DNA of 64,000 nt from contig NW_024468511.1 of NCBI RefSeq assembly GCF_001632365.1, forward strand, positions 487,550 through 551,549, given 5' to 3'. The position numbers were made by a program, and so were the translations under genes. The notes beneath the pieces are model-generated. The model searched no databases, had not been told where the DNA came from, and saw only the letters and a list, made by a program, of their open reading frames with translations. Shown here one piece after another: positions 11,821-24,560 of this stretch; position 1 is the stretch's first letter; each line of letters opens with the position of its first letter. This DNA is from Laetiporus sulphureus 93-53 (lineage: Eukaryota > Basidiomycota > Agaricomycetes > Polyporales > Laetiporaceae).

Positions 11821-13075
11821 TCAGAAGAATAAATATGTTGTGATGAACACGCCGAGCGCGATGACGATGACCACTTGCAGTGGGACTCCCTCGGGAGGTG
11901 CGACGGCTTCCTCGATGTACGTTCCCACCTCCGTTTCGCCATCTAGCGTGCTTCCTGCATCAGTAGTGGATAGCGGCCGTCGCCGTCTTAGTTCCGTTGA
12001 CGTCGTGGAGAGGGTTGTCGGGGCTGTGCTGGGCTCGGGCATGGAGGAAATGAGGTTACGTAGACGCTCAATCTCCGCCTGTGCCTCGCGCAGCCGCGCC
12101 TGGAGGTCTGCATTCTTATTCGGTGCAGGTGCAGGTGCGGAAGATGATAGAGCAGGGGGTTGTGGTGTGAGGACGTTGACATTGACGATCCCAACGTCCG
12201 ATTCAGGCGCCTCCGGCGCAGATTGCTCATCCTGGACATGAATGGTAGGCTGAGGCGGAGTAGACGATGCATCGTGGTGTTGCTCTTCTTCATGTGGCTG
12301 CACGCCGCTGTCTCCACTGTGTTCACGCTGTGCATCTCCGTTGCTCGAAGGATGCGTCCGAACTGTGCCGTAGTTCTACCACATGAAATTCAGCAGGAAA
12401 GCCTCCTACAAACGAAAATGTCGCCCACATTTTCAATGCCATGGGAGGCTGGCCCCTCATCCTCTTCCGGTACCGTCTGACCTTCTGGCGGCAAGTACGC
12501 CACCCTGATCTTCTGCGAGTGTACCTCCTCCGAGTTCTCGTTCCACTATATGATACGTCTAAGGGTTGATTGCAAATTGCTGAAGGGAATATATGGATCG
12601 TACGATATCCTGCACCGGCATTGTCTCCTTGTCATGAGTGATGGTTGTGCTCTGAATCAGAAACTTGTCCTTGCACTTGATGTTCAGGGGTGGCTCCTCC
12701 TTCATCGCCTGCAACATGACTAGGGGCAGCACGACGCTCAGCGACGCCCAATATTAGTTACGGCATCACACTACCTTGCACTTCAACGGTCTCTCCGGGT
12801 TCCACTCTCCCGGAATTTGGGCGTACGCAGTACACCTAGCTCCAGCCCAGTCAGAAGAACGAACATGCTCGCCATGAGGTGGAGGCACCTTTGGTGCAGT
12901 CGTTTTGACTTTGAACGCAACCGGTTGCGCATTGGGATTGGTAATCGCAAGCGACTGCTTGACGTGTTGTGTGAGGGGTCCTATAGGGGTGTATGAGCGT
13001 TGTTCAGCACGCAATGCACCGCCCCGACGCACTGTGGAAGCCGAGGGTAACGCTCGGGCTGAGCTGGACAGACAT
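11821..13075 (-). CDS. SCS2: VAMP-associated protein (VAP/Scs2), ER membrane contact protein
   Basis: VAP proteins sit in the ER membrane and use an MSP domain to bind FFAT-motif partners at membrane contact sites. The first exon is short (MSVQLSPSVTLGFH). Its intron ends before GPLTQHVKQ, giving LGFHRPLTQHVKQSLAITN. The MSP core continues through NPNAQPVAFKVKTTAPK, LYCVRPNSGRVEPGE and CKDKFLIQS. Then come a Pro/Ser-rich linker, a coiled coil (LQARLREAQAEIERLRNLI) and a single C-terminal anchor, VPLQVVIVIALGVFITTYLFF less one residue. This is the complete tail-anchored VAP architecture. Five or so short introns are present. The stop is read at 11821. Confidence 0.88.
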
Positions 13076-13438
13076 TTTGGCGCGAGGGATTGGGGATAAG
13101 CAGAGTTGAGGTATGATAGTGATGACGGTGGCAGAACGCGTCGGTCCTGTTTTGTGCGGAGACTACCGAGCCTCACTCACGCCTGCTGTCTTCTCTTTTG
13201 CGCATTTCGGGGAAACTGCCACTCTGAAACATTGGGTATCACAATGAGCTGCGTACAAATGCCTCGTGCTGTATGCGTGGATAGTCGTAATCTAAATGTA
13301 CAAAGCGTGGGTAACAACCAACGGACGGATATCAAGAGCCTACGAAAGCTAATGCCGATTATAAGGAGACTAAAAATCCGTTACTGCTATATAACCATGG
13401 TATCATAATGTCCAATCCCCAAAATGTCTCGTCACACT
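13076..13438. other. Intergenic between VAP and the ABC transporter
   Basis: This holds the VAP promoter and the ABC transporter 3' UTR. Nothing else is seen. A 100-codon plus-strand ORF here has no recognisable sequence. Confidence 0.45.
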
Positions 13439-16400
13439 TTACTTCTTGCTGAGGGCTTGCAGCTGCACATACTCATAGTACCCACCCTTGAGCGCAAGAA
13501 GCTCATCGTGGGTTCCCGCCTCGCTGACTGCACCGTCCTTGATGAAATATCTGCAAAAACAATCAAAACGTGCTTCCAAACATCGCCTATGGGGTAAAAC
13601 TTACATCCGGTTAGCATTCTGGATGGTCGACAGCCGATGCGCGATGGCGATCGTCGTTCTGCCCTTGGCTGCCCTGTCTAGCGCTTCTTGCACAACCTTC
13701 TCTGAATTCGAATCAAGTGCGGACGTGGCCTAGATAAGCAGTAGTCAATGCCTCGTGTCAATGAAACCATGGGCGTAATCCTACCTCGTCGAGCAGCAAC
13801 ACCTTGGGGTTCCGGAGCAGGGCACGTGCAATCGCAATACGCTCTGGCGGAGATATTATGAGTCACAAAACATGAGGGAAAACACGCATGATACATACGC
13901 TTCTGACCGCCAGACAGCTGCGAGCCCTTGCCACCAACTTCCGTGTCGAAGCCCCTGTTAGGAACGGTAAGCGTCGCTCAGCGCACCAGCCTCATGAAAC
14001 AAACTCACTGAGGCAAGCTTTGGATGAAGTCCAAGATGTTGGCGTTGCGGCATGCTGCCTCAATCTCCTCTTGTGTGATCTCAGACTGAGGTTTAACAGC
14101 ACCGAGCAGGATATTGAAGCGGATTGTGCCAGAGTAGAGAGTCTGCGAAGTTTTGAGTCATAAGAAGATAACCTGACAGTAATGTCACTTACCGGCTCTT
14201 GAGAGACCAACGCGATGTGCTTTCGGTATTCAGAGACATTGTATTTGGTAACAGGCTGTTCATCAAGCTATCGAGAAGAGCATAATCAGTATCACAATGT
14301 CGTGCGACGAACAGATATACTAACATAGATGGTTCCCATGAGAGGGTCATAGAATCGTTCGATCAGTTGAATCCTGCAGGAATGTCAAACTCGATGCGAC
14401 TATTCACGTTACCATAAAACTCACGTGGTACTCTTCCCGCATCCACTAGCGCCAACAAGCGCAACGTATGTGCCAGGCTCAACTGTCAGGTTCAGGTCGC
14501 GCAACACGCGCACACCAGGTCGGGTCGGGTAGCGGAAGTGCACGTTTTCGAACCGGATCCTACCCACGACGTCTCCCGGAATCTCGCCTTCCGTCGACTC
14601 AGCGTCGATCTCAGGCATCGAGTCCAGAAGTGTAATGACGTCCGCAGCAGCACCCTTGGCAGAAGAAATATCAGGGACGAACGAGAACACGTTTCCAGCC
14701 TGGATAGCGCTGAACGTAGTGCTCTATACGGCACGATTTCAGACGGACTGCGCGAATCAGATATTCCGGTGCTTACCATGAGGCCGACGAAGAATTGGAA
14801 GGTAGATAATTCTCCAGAAGAGACGAGACGCGAGCCGTACCAGAATATGAGCGCGATGACATAGAACGACATGGATTGGGAGAGAGCATAGATGGCGTTA
14901 CTATAGATGGCTTTTCTGTTAGAGTTGCGAAGCGGTTCTTCCAAGCTCTCGCTGTAGAGACGAAGGCAATCATCCTCGCGGATCAGAGAAGCGACGGTGC
15001 GGATAGCACCCGCGGCTTCGCAGGCAAGCTGCGCGGACTGCTCGTGGGCGTGTTTGTTCTGTTGATCCTTCAAGACGACGACACGCTACAGCAGTATTGT
15101 CAGTGAAGATGCCAGGAAGGACCTCAGTAACACCCACCAAACGGATGTAACCTGCTGAAAAAAGCACAGGCGTGCAAGCTGAAGACATGCGTTAGCCACA
15201 TGCACTCCACCAACACAGCGGGAAAATTCTTACCAAGACCAACGAGACCGAGCTTCCAAGCAAAGATCAGGCCAATGATAGTTCCTGTGACAAGCGTGGC
15301 ACATGACTGGACGATGCTGTTTGCGCGGACTCAGTGAGCAGCTAATGCTATGCGAAATGAATGCATACGTACGCTCCCAAAGTGACACCGGCCAAACCAT
15401 TCACCTTCTGGGGGTTATCACTGAGGTTAGACGTAAGTTGACCAGTCTGCATTGGGCTCTATCAGCAAAATTCTGAGAACAAGCGCTTCTACACTTACGT
15501 TGTTCTCGTCCTTGTCGAAAAATTCGATGTCTTGCCTCACGACCGCACGGAAGCTCAGTGAACGGATTTTATTCGTGAGCAAGCCAGCGGAAGACGCAAA
15601 GTAGAAGTTCTGGAATCCAATGGCCATGGCCGAGAGGATCGCAATGATGAAGAACCTTTAAAAACAGAAATCAACGAATCATCCCACTACCGTCGAATAA
15701 ATTATCTGACCATAGCGCAACACGATCACCGTTATGCCGACGGGTGTGCTCATCGGTATCCGAGAAACCGCTGATACCCTTAGCTACACGAGAAACGACG
15801 TTTGAGTACCTCGCAACAGTTGACTGCCGATGAAAACGTACCATATACGATACCGAATGCAGGATACGTGGCGCCGTTGCCTACCGAACAATCGTCAAGC
15901 AGGGAATTAACGCCAAGGGCTGAAGGACACTCACCAATAGCCGCAATAGCCCCAAACATATACAATTTCCAATTTTCGCGGTTGATGCCAAAGAACCTGC
16001 GCAAGAGGTACCACATCCCATACTCGCGGTGCTCAGCCTTCTCCTTATTTCGCTGCTCCAATATTTGTGAAGCAAGCGACCGGCCGGACTTGGAGCGCGA
16101 AAGCGGCACCTCCGCCTCCGCCGCCTTCTCATAGTCCTCGATCTCTTCGTCATCGCTCGCAGCCGTCTGGCTGTCGGTCTCTTCGTTCCCCCGCTTCTCG
16201 CGTGCATCACGCAGCCTCTGCGCGGCGACAAGTCGCGAATACGGCCCGTTCTCATCTTGCAGCAGCTGCTGATGCGTGCCAGACTCGAGCACGAGCCCGT
16301 CTCCCATCACGTAAATGCAGTCCGCATCCTTGATCGTCGAGAGTCGGTGCGCAATCGTGATCGTTGTACGCCCAGCTGCGGCCTTGTCCAGCGCATTCTG

Positions 16401-18686
16401 CACGATACCCTCACTCTGCGTGTCCAGGGCACTCGTGGCCTCGTCGAGGAGGAGGACCTTCGGGTCGGAGACAATAGCACGCGCGATTGCAATACGCTGT
16501 TTCTGGCCACCTGAAAGCAAGAACCCACGCTCGCCGACCATCGTGTCATAGCTGAGCGGCAGCTTGGTGATGAAACCGTCCGCATTTGCTTTGATGCATG
16601 CTTCCTTGATCAGTGCCATCTTTTCATCGTCAGAAGCGTGTTCCCATTTCGTGCCGATGAGACCATGAGCGACATTGCCCTTGATGGTGGTAGCGAAAAG
16701 CGTGGGCTCCTGAGACACAAGACCGATTTGGCTTCGCAACCATCTGAGGTTAAGGTCCTTGAGATTGATGCCATCGAGCTTGACAGCGCCTTCCAATGGG
16801 TCGTAGAACCGCTCCACAAGAGAGATGACGGTCGACTTTCCGGAACCAGATGCACCGACAAGCGCCGTGGTCTTCCCTGCAGGGAACGTGACCGAGAGAT
16901 CCTTCACGATGCGAACGTCCGGGCGGGAAGGGTAGTTGAATTTGACATGCTCCAAGGTGATCTCGCCCACGCAATTCTCGGGCTTGAGACCATCCTCGTT
17001 CTGGGAGTCGATATCCGGCACACGGTCGATAGTAGCATACAGCTTCGCCGCGGCACCCAGTCCATGTGTGATAGCTGCAAGCGAACATTCAGCTGAAGAC
17101 ATAATGGAACGCAGACAGGAACTATACCTTGCATCTCCGGCGCTAACAATGCGAGAGAGAAGGAACCGATGAGGATAGCCAGGATGACATTGACAACCTT
17201 TCCCGCGTCCGCTACGAACAACTGTCAATATGCAGCCATCAGAAGTACTCGCACGGAATACGTACCGCGACCCTCATCAATGAGCGTGGTACCAAAGTCG
17301 AATGCTACAGGCGCGCAAGTCTATCAGACATCACCACATCAAAGAAGCCCAACTGCCACGAACTCACCCAATGCGTAACCTCCATAGATGACGAAGAAGA
17401 ACGTGGCAAGACCACATCCGTGCCAGACTGCAGCCTTCATGTCTGCAGTGCGGGCCTTGAAGATGTGCGAATCATACCTCTCAGCGAGAACCTTCTGGTT
17501 GCCGAAGGCCTGCGCGGTACGGACAGTCGAGAAGACCTCCTCGGCGAGTGTTCCACCGTCTGCCACGTGCGCGAGAGACAGTCTACCCAGGAGTCAGTTC
17601 GTATATGCGCCAACTTGGAGTGAAGAAGGCTGTGCGTACTGCATGTAACCCGAGATAAATTTATTCATGATACCACCGGTAAGGGCAATGCATGGGAGCA
17701 TCGAGGACAGCGCGAGGGCCAGCCGCCATTCACGGATGTATGCCAAGACGAAACCAGTGACAAAAGCGGCAAAGAAGTTGACCACGATGGCGACCTTCTC
17801 CGATATACCTTGCTGAACCAAGTCTGCCAATATACGCGTTCAGAAGAGCAGTAAGGGGCGACAGGGCTTCATAACTCACGAGTATCCGTCTGGATGCGCG
17901 TCGCCACCTCACCGGCGCCAACGTTGTCGAAGAAAGCAATGTCCTGCCGGAGCACAGCCTGCAAGTAGCGTTCGCGAATTCGCTTAGCATTGACCTCGCC
18001 GGTGTACACCCATGCTGTCATGTAAATATACGTGCAAACGAACATGCCGACACCTGACATAGGGTAAGCATGGAACCTTCGACGGAAGTGCAACAATTCG
18101 CAGGCGTACCAATATAGACCAAATACGACGCGTCATTCGCGGCGGTATGCCGGAAATGACTGGCAGCTGCAGGCAACTCGTCTGTAGCAGTAGAGTTGCC
18201 TGACTTTGCCTCCGCGGCGGTTGTACCAAACGTGACGAACGCTTCCGTCAAATTACCGAAGAGCAAACTCATGAGAGGCTAAATTGCCGGGTTTGTCAAC
18301 GAGCTGCTCAACGCTGTACAAGGAGCATGCACTCACCTGCGCTGCACCAGCTGCTGCTGCTGCGACAAGACCGACGATGTTCATACTGATTTCTCTCCTC
18401 GTGGCAAACCTGCGAGGGGATAAGACGGGCATTCGCAAGGAGCTCGAACAACGTACCGAAACATCGAGAAAAATGAGACGGCCTTTGCGGGCTCGGTCTC
18501 GTCTTTCTTCGCATCCTCTACGATGGCCGCAGAGCCAGGGGCATCGAGGTGCGCCTGCTTCTCATCTCTGGGGTCAACGGCGCTCTGCGGCCGCGAAACA
18601 TCGCCCCCTTTCTCTGAAATTGCCATCGAGGAACGGGCATCGGGACTCTTCTCTCTCACAGAGCCGTCGTTGAAGGAGGCGGCCAT
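13439..18686 (-). CDS. Full-length ABC-B (MDR/P-glycoprotein type) multidrug transporter
   Basis: This is a plasma-membrane exporter of roughly 1,300 residues in TMD-NBD-TMD-NBD order, spread over many exons. A Ser/Asp/Glu-rich cytosolic N-terminus (about 95 residues) precedes the first transmembrane domain. NBD1 has Walker [10 protein letters not shown], a Q-loop SQEPTLF, signature LSGGQKQR, Walker [12 protein letters not shown] and H-loop AHRLSTI. A charged linker containing an Asp/Glu-rich block follows. NBD2 repeats the set ([19 protein letters not shown] across an intron near 13890, [18 protein letters not shown]). All catalytic motifs in both halves are intact, so both sites look competent. 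The protein ends LQALSKK with TAA at 13439-13441. The a-factor exporter Ste6 has the same layout, so a pheromone role cannot be ruled out, but drug or metabolite export is more likely. Confidence 0.92.
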
Positions 18687-21600
18687 GGCCTGCGGGAGCC
18701 AGGTGCGGTGGGAGAATAGGGCTCACGTCGAGTGAAGTGTACGACGGAGAGAGGCGAATAATGTACCGGCGCTTGCGGGGCACATGAAGCCCAGCCTTAT
18801 ATTCTGTGATACGACGTGCCTATTCTTGGCAGGTGGCGCTTGAGCGAAGCGTGGGGAACACGCAAGCTCGCAGGTGGCGGACGTTTCCTCGCGGCATTGC
18901 GCCGTGTCTCAACGTCTTCGCTCACGACCGCTCGCACGCCAGCCTTTCCCCACACACAGGCTCAAAGCAGCCATTCGACTGCGTGTTTTGCAGGATACTC
19001 TCATGCTCACACGAGCTGGTGGGCGGTGTCTGGCGCTGCATACGTTGGCGGGACGCACACCCGCTTACGATAAGCATTTTACGCTGGCCAATCCCGGCCC
19101 GATCGTGGATCTGGCTTGGTTCCTGACGGTCGCCTGTTGATTTTGGCCATTCTGTCCTCCAATCTGCACTTGACCTCCCTGCAGTTTGAGCGACGCAGTG
19201 TCTCGGACATTGCAGGCCTCCGCTTTACGTCCGGGATGAAAATGCGGCGCTTGCAATTTGCCAGATCGCTCATGCATGCTGCGAACGCTCGGCTACTTAA
19301 CTGATGTCAAAGTCCGCACTAAATCGAGTTCGGCCAAGCCCCGATCGAGATTGGGAATTTAACCTGCCGTGGTATTTCGCGTCCGCTCGGCGGGGCGACT
19401 GGGGTCGATATGATACACGGCGATCTTACATGCAAGATTATTAGCAGTAAACAAATTCCGGCAAGTGGAACATACACAACTCATGGTGACTGGCCACTAG
19501 CATTTTGCAGGATATCATCTCGATGTTACGTGTACAGCACGAATATCGTTTCGGACGTCGTTTACCCCCCTTAACAGGCAACTGCTGCTGGCATCGTCAT
19601 GACAAAGTGCATCAAGACATCCCTTAGCACAGCACGAGCCATTGAGAGTGGGGTCGATGACCGCGCCCTAAGCGCCCAGCTCATTCCCGACTCCAGCGGG
19701 CGCAGGCATCCTCATGTCCCCCTTTCCCGCAACGCCGCGTCAAGATGCATGATGGACTCAGGGCTACCGCAGCACCTAGGCCTGACTTAGTATCAGTAGG
19801 GCAATTGACTCACCCACTGACGTGCGTACGCAGCGCGGCAGCGCAACCAATGCTAGCGTGTGGTCTGGATGACTCTGCTATCGATCAATCGAAGGTATGC
19901 ATTGGCACACCAGAGAATCGTTGCCTGGCGCCCAGTCTTGCCGACAACATTCGTAGTCCTGAGGAGGATAGTTCGTCCATGGCTATGTTCCGCTGTCGGA
20001 GAATATTCTCGAGTCAATTTCTGATTTCAATTGAATGGAGCGAGCGGTTCCGCGCGGGTGCGTACTAGTGTGACTCACTGTGTAGACCAGGCTCAACTAT
20101 TCAAACTTCCTTGGAAATCCTATGCTCTCAGATCAGTGTTTTGTGGCAGAGCTGTCGCGCTGGGCACAGCCTGCAACATTCGACATCTTGCGCTCTACTG
20201 CTGAGCGCTGAGCGCTGAACAGATGTGCCTGTCTGATACAAAACTGTACTGGAGAACCGGGGGTGTAGTCAGAGTGAGTACCCGATTCCGTGTCGATTTC
20301 ATGACCTGCAGCCATCAAGAATCGGGTCAGAATCGGCGTCAGAATCGGGCGAGAACCGGCCACTCTGACCGCCACTACTACTGGACAGAAAACGGCGCGC
20401 TCGCTGTCACTCAGCTGACCCAAAAGCCAATACCTTCCTGCATAGGTATATCGAGGTGAGGTAGTGCTAAATTTAGTTCACCAAAGATACCCTAGGAAGG
20501 CCTGTCCCCCCTCAGTCGCGCTTGTTTGCGTTCAACTCACGCTACCATGCTCAATTGCAATTACATCACGTTGACACCGGTGTGCGCGACAGCCTTTCGT
20601 GTAACTCTGCGTCGGTCCTCAGCGATTGTCCGACACAAGCAAGCCGTCTCATTCATGTAAATATATTCATCAATGTTTCTGTTCGCCTGCTCTGTCTATA
20701 TATACTTATATGTGTATATGTTACTGCCTGTTCTTCGGTTGCGAGCCCGAGTTCACCTAGGTTCACCTCGACACGCAACACTCGCATCCTATACGGATCT
20801 GCGGGCGGTAGTCCACATCCGGCTTGTCAGCACGCTCACGAAAGGGTTCTGTTGCATGCCTTTCGCGGTATGACCAATGGTTAATGCTCTCTTAAGCAGG
20901 AAGAGACTCGGATCACTCCATTGGAGGCACCTGATGTCATGCATGTGGAGACCGTCGCTGTGCTGCGCCTGCGGTGGTGGATGGGCTTCATTTCTACTGG
21001 CGTGGATCAACGGCACCGGGCCGATGCCATTCAAGTAAAAATGATGACAACGGCGCACCAATAACTCATGAACGCAATCGAACACAGCGCCAGTATGTCA
21101 ATTAAGGTGAAGGCACGACGTGGTTGTGAGATGTGGTTAAATTGGAATTGAAACGGTTTCTACATCAGCCAGCGAGCTCCAAAATATACAGCCTCTGGCC
21201 GTCATCTCGTAGACTATTGAGCTTCATGGTTAAGTTTAAGGACGCTCCGGAACATTTTCTGTATGGCCATGTGGAGGACATGGAGCTTGTACAAGCAGAG
21301 GCTGTCCCGCGGTGGGGTCGGAAATGCCCATTTCGGAGAAGGACCTTGAGGCGGGGAACGGATGCAAGGGTCATTCCAAGAACATGCGGGCCGCGATGGT
21401 TGCTGTGCTATGGATGGAGCGGGAGGCCTCCCGCTCGATCTGTACCAAGCTGCCAGTACGCGCCTAACGTCCGAATGATCAGTCGCTGCCCCCGTGTCAA
21501 CAGTTTCCTGTAAATCTCGATGTGGAGCAGACATCTCTAAGGAGGCTAGCGAGATCTTTCCAGGGCGGAGCTCAGACATTGATATTGAAGGTGGAAGCAT

Positions 21601-22132
21601 ACAAGGATGAGAAGCTCTGCATTCCTATGCAAATATTTGGCGCAGCGCCGACGAGTATCTCTGGAATTTGAAAACCTGTAAACACGGCCTGGAGGTTTGC
21701 TCACGATTGCACACGCGAGTTCAGCACAAGAATGGAGGCGGATCAACCATGCTGCCATGCGCGACATCGGTATCACGACGACAAGCGACTGTCAAGCAAC
21801 GCAACGACCGTCGAGGGAGTCCAGATGCTGCGTGCGAATCGGTAGGTATGCTATGCTGGTGTGAGTTGGACGCGCATGTCCAGCACTGGGAAGCGCCACG
21901 TCGAATGTGGGCGATGCCACGAGCACGAAGCCGTCGCGGGAGCTTCCGCGTTTGATCAACACTACGCCTTCCATACGAGGCGCATTCCTGAATATGGCAA
22001 TACCTATTTTCCCCGTGATCCACATCTCTACGTCTGCATCACTACCTGACCCTACCCTCCCCGCCAGAGCTGTGCTCTGTTCCTCCCTCGACCCGACGAC
22101 CCACACTCTCTGACCCTCCCCACCTTGCTACA
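18687..22132. other. Long stretch without a recognisable gene
   Basis: About 3.4 kb separates the divergent ABC transporter and YPK1 starts. Several ORFs of 100-130 codons overlap on both strands (for example 21133-21513 plus and 21214-21600 minus). None shows a family signature or joins to a neighbour through a good intron. Short direct repeats occur near 20.2-20.4 kb. The ends must hold the ABC and YPK1 promoters. The middle may be decayed sequence or a non-coding transcript. Confidence 0.4.
20201..20358. repeat. Short tandem repeats
   Basis: Two small imperfect arrays are present. One is a GAGCGCT doublet at 20202-20218. The other is about three copies of a 14-base unit containing CAGAATCGG between 20315 and 20358. 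They are non-coding as far as can be seen. Confidence 0.6.
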
Positions 22133-24054
22133 ATGACTTGGAGACCAGGCAAGAAGCAGTCCAAGGCGCTGCCAGTCGCAGAGGACGCCCAGCGATCGAC
22201 CACGCCGACGCCAGGTAACCCCTCTGGCTCGCTCTCCCGCGCAGGGTTGCTGGCGATCCGAGTGCTGTGGGCCGAGGGGCTCGACCTCCCCGGCGGTGCC
22301 GCCTTCCCGCCCGCCGTCCAGGCTGCGCTGTCCTCGCAGCAGGCAAAGGCCGCTGCGTCCGTCTCGCCCTCGAGCGTGACTCAGCACAGGCTGGAGAACA
22401 GGAAGAGCAACCGGGACAGCGTGCAGCGGAAGCAGTGCTGGTGGCTCCCGTACCTCGTCATGGAGTTTGAAGTCAACCAGGTGCTCATCACGCCGCTCGG
22501 GGGTGAGATGTCCAAGCCGCTGTACATGTACGAGACGAGATTGTGAGTAGCACTATGACACGGTCTTGCCCTGTGTGTGACCATTGTTCCAGCGACGTGT
22601 CCCGCTACTCCGAGATTTCGATCCAATGCTACCTCCGGACAGAGGAACCGAAGCGCGGCGGGGATGGGATCGCAGACGACATGGGCAACGACATCTTCAT
22701 GGGCGGCGTGCGGTTCACGCCCGACTTCGAGGAGTCGTCGCCGTCCGAGCAGTGGTATGACTTTGTCGGCGGCCCTGGCAGGATTCAGATTGGTGTGGCG
22801 TTCAAGCCGAGCAGCGGGCATTCGCTCACAATCGACGACTTTGAGCTCATCACCGTCATCGGAAAGGGCAGCTTTGGCAAGGTCATGCAGGTGCGGAAAC
22901 GCGACACCTCGCGGATATATGCGCTCAAGACGATCCGCAAGCAACACATCGTCGAGCGCGGGGAGATCACGCACACGCTCGCGGAGCGCATGGTGCTCGC
23001 GCGGGTGAACAACCCGTTCATCGTGCCGCTCAAGTTCAGTTTCCAGTCGGAGCAGAAGCTGTACCTCGTCCTCGCTTTTGTGAACGGCGGCGAGCTCTTC
23101 CACCACCTGCAGAGGGAACAGCGCTTCAACGAGGAGCGGAGTCGGTTCTACAGTGCGGAGCTGCTGCTCGCTCTGGAGCATCTGCACGAACTCGATGTCG
23201 TATACCGTGACCTGAAACCAGAGAACATCCTCCTGGACTACACTGGCCACATTGCGTTGTGTGACTTTGGTCTCTGCAAGCTCAACATGAAGGATTCGGA
23301 TACGACAAACACGTTCTGTGGTACACCAGAGTACCTTGCACCGGAAATCCTGAACGGTCAAGGATACAGTGAGCTATATGTGACCAGATGCCGTGTTTGG
23401 CCCGGAATTGACACCATGGATCAGATAAGACCATCGACTGGTGGACGCTGGGAGTTCTCCTCTACGAGATGCTGTCCGGCCTTCCTCCTTTCTACGACGG
23501 TCAGTCTTCCAATCATGCTAGTCTTACAGACCACGTACTCATCATGCAGCAGAGGTCACCGACAAGATGTATCAGAAGATCCTGACGAGCCCGCTCGTCT
23601 TTGGCGACGAGATCGGCGCAGAGGCACGCAGCATCCTCACCGGCCTCCTCACGCGCGACCCCACGCAGCGCCTCGGCGTCAACGGTGCAGACGAGATCCG
23701 CAGGCACCCATTCTTTGAGAAGAACATCGACTTCAAGCTCCTGCTCCAGAAGGAGATCCAGCCGCCGTTCAAACCGAGTGTCTCTAGCCCGGTGGTTCGT
23801 TGCTTCAAATTCAGAATGTTATCTGTTGCGTTCGCTGAGTACCGTTTTGCTCAGGATGTTTCGAACTTCGACACGGTCTTTACGGCAGAGGCGCCCCTGG
23901 ACAGCGTCGTGGAGGGCTCGCAGCTCTCTCAGACCGTTCAGGCGCAGTTCGCAGGTAAGTCGCGGTCTGTCATCCGGCACCCATCATCACCCGACACTGA
24001 TGGCCCATAGGTTTCTCATACGACGGCACAAACATGCCCATCAGCCCCGTCTAG
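22133..24054 (+). CDS. YPK1: AGC-family protein kinase Ypk1/Gad8
   Basis: This is the TORC2-activated kinase that controls membrane lipid and stress signalling. The first exon encodes an N-terminal region that becomes a C2-like fold ([17 protein letters not shown]... through [10 protein letters not shown]). The kinase domain has the Gly loop [11 protein letters not shown] lysine in YALKTIRK, catalytic [11 protein letters not shown] in LCDFGLCK and the activation-loop site [15 protein letters not shown] (PDK1 target Thr). The AGC tail has NFDTVF, a turn-motif region and a hydrophobic motif FAGFSY whose Ser would be the TORC2 site. Introns lie at 22543-22592, about 23368-23428, 23500-23549, 23793-23854 and 23955-24010. 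The stop TAG is at 24052. All key residues are present. A 326-codon antisense ORF overlaps it and is a shadow. Confidence 0.93.
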
Positions 24055-24560
24055 AGTCGCTTCACGGTTCTCCCAAACACTCGTTGATCTAGATTCCACG
24101 CATCTACACTTCATCTACAACCTATCTATCTGCATATCACTCTGGATTTTTCGCTGTCATTTACACTAACACTCATGTTCGCTCGTTAGCTCGCGCTAAC
24201 CGATAATCTGAATAGTCCTTCGTTGTTTGGTGTCGTATCGCTCCGTTCGTTGCTTGGTAGTACAACTTATTATGTTATTGATTATAATAACTGTGGACGT
24301 CTCTACATAGTACAATTGGATTATCTGGAAGTAGTCACATCTGGTCGAGCATCACTGGGCAACGAGAGAGAAAGCATTAGCGTCACGTCTCGTTGCTTAA
24401 TAGTTGTAATGTCGACCGTAAGTGGCGCTCGGAACGACAGGACATACATCCCGCCTCCGCAGTGGGCCCCGCTTCCAGTCAGGACAGGTCAGGCATGATG
24501 GAAATAGCAGGTAGCAGACCTGCGGTCGCATTGTCGACATGCACACACGACAACAACGGT
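24055..24560. other. Intergenic between convergent YPK1 and G-patch gene
   Basis: Two convergent 3' ends face each other here. The YPK1 side is T-rich, as expected of a 3' UTR. No ORF with recognisable sequence was seen. Confidence 0.5.

Noticed and set aside
21133..21600. Overlapping plus and minus ORFs of about 126-128 codons
   Set aside because: Neither has recognisable domains, a signal peptide or introns that would join it to a larger frame.
22381..23361. A 326-codon ORF antisense to YPK1
   Set aside because: It is the opposite strand of a strongly conserved kinase exon with high GC; it has no family signature of its own.
13439..24054. A secondary-metabolite or drug-resistance cluster around the ABC transporter
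   Set aside because: No polyketide synthase, peptide synthetase, terpene cyclase or P450 nearby; neighbours are housekeeping genes.
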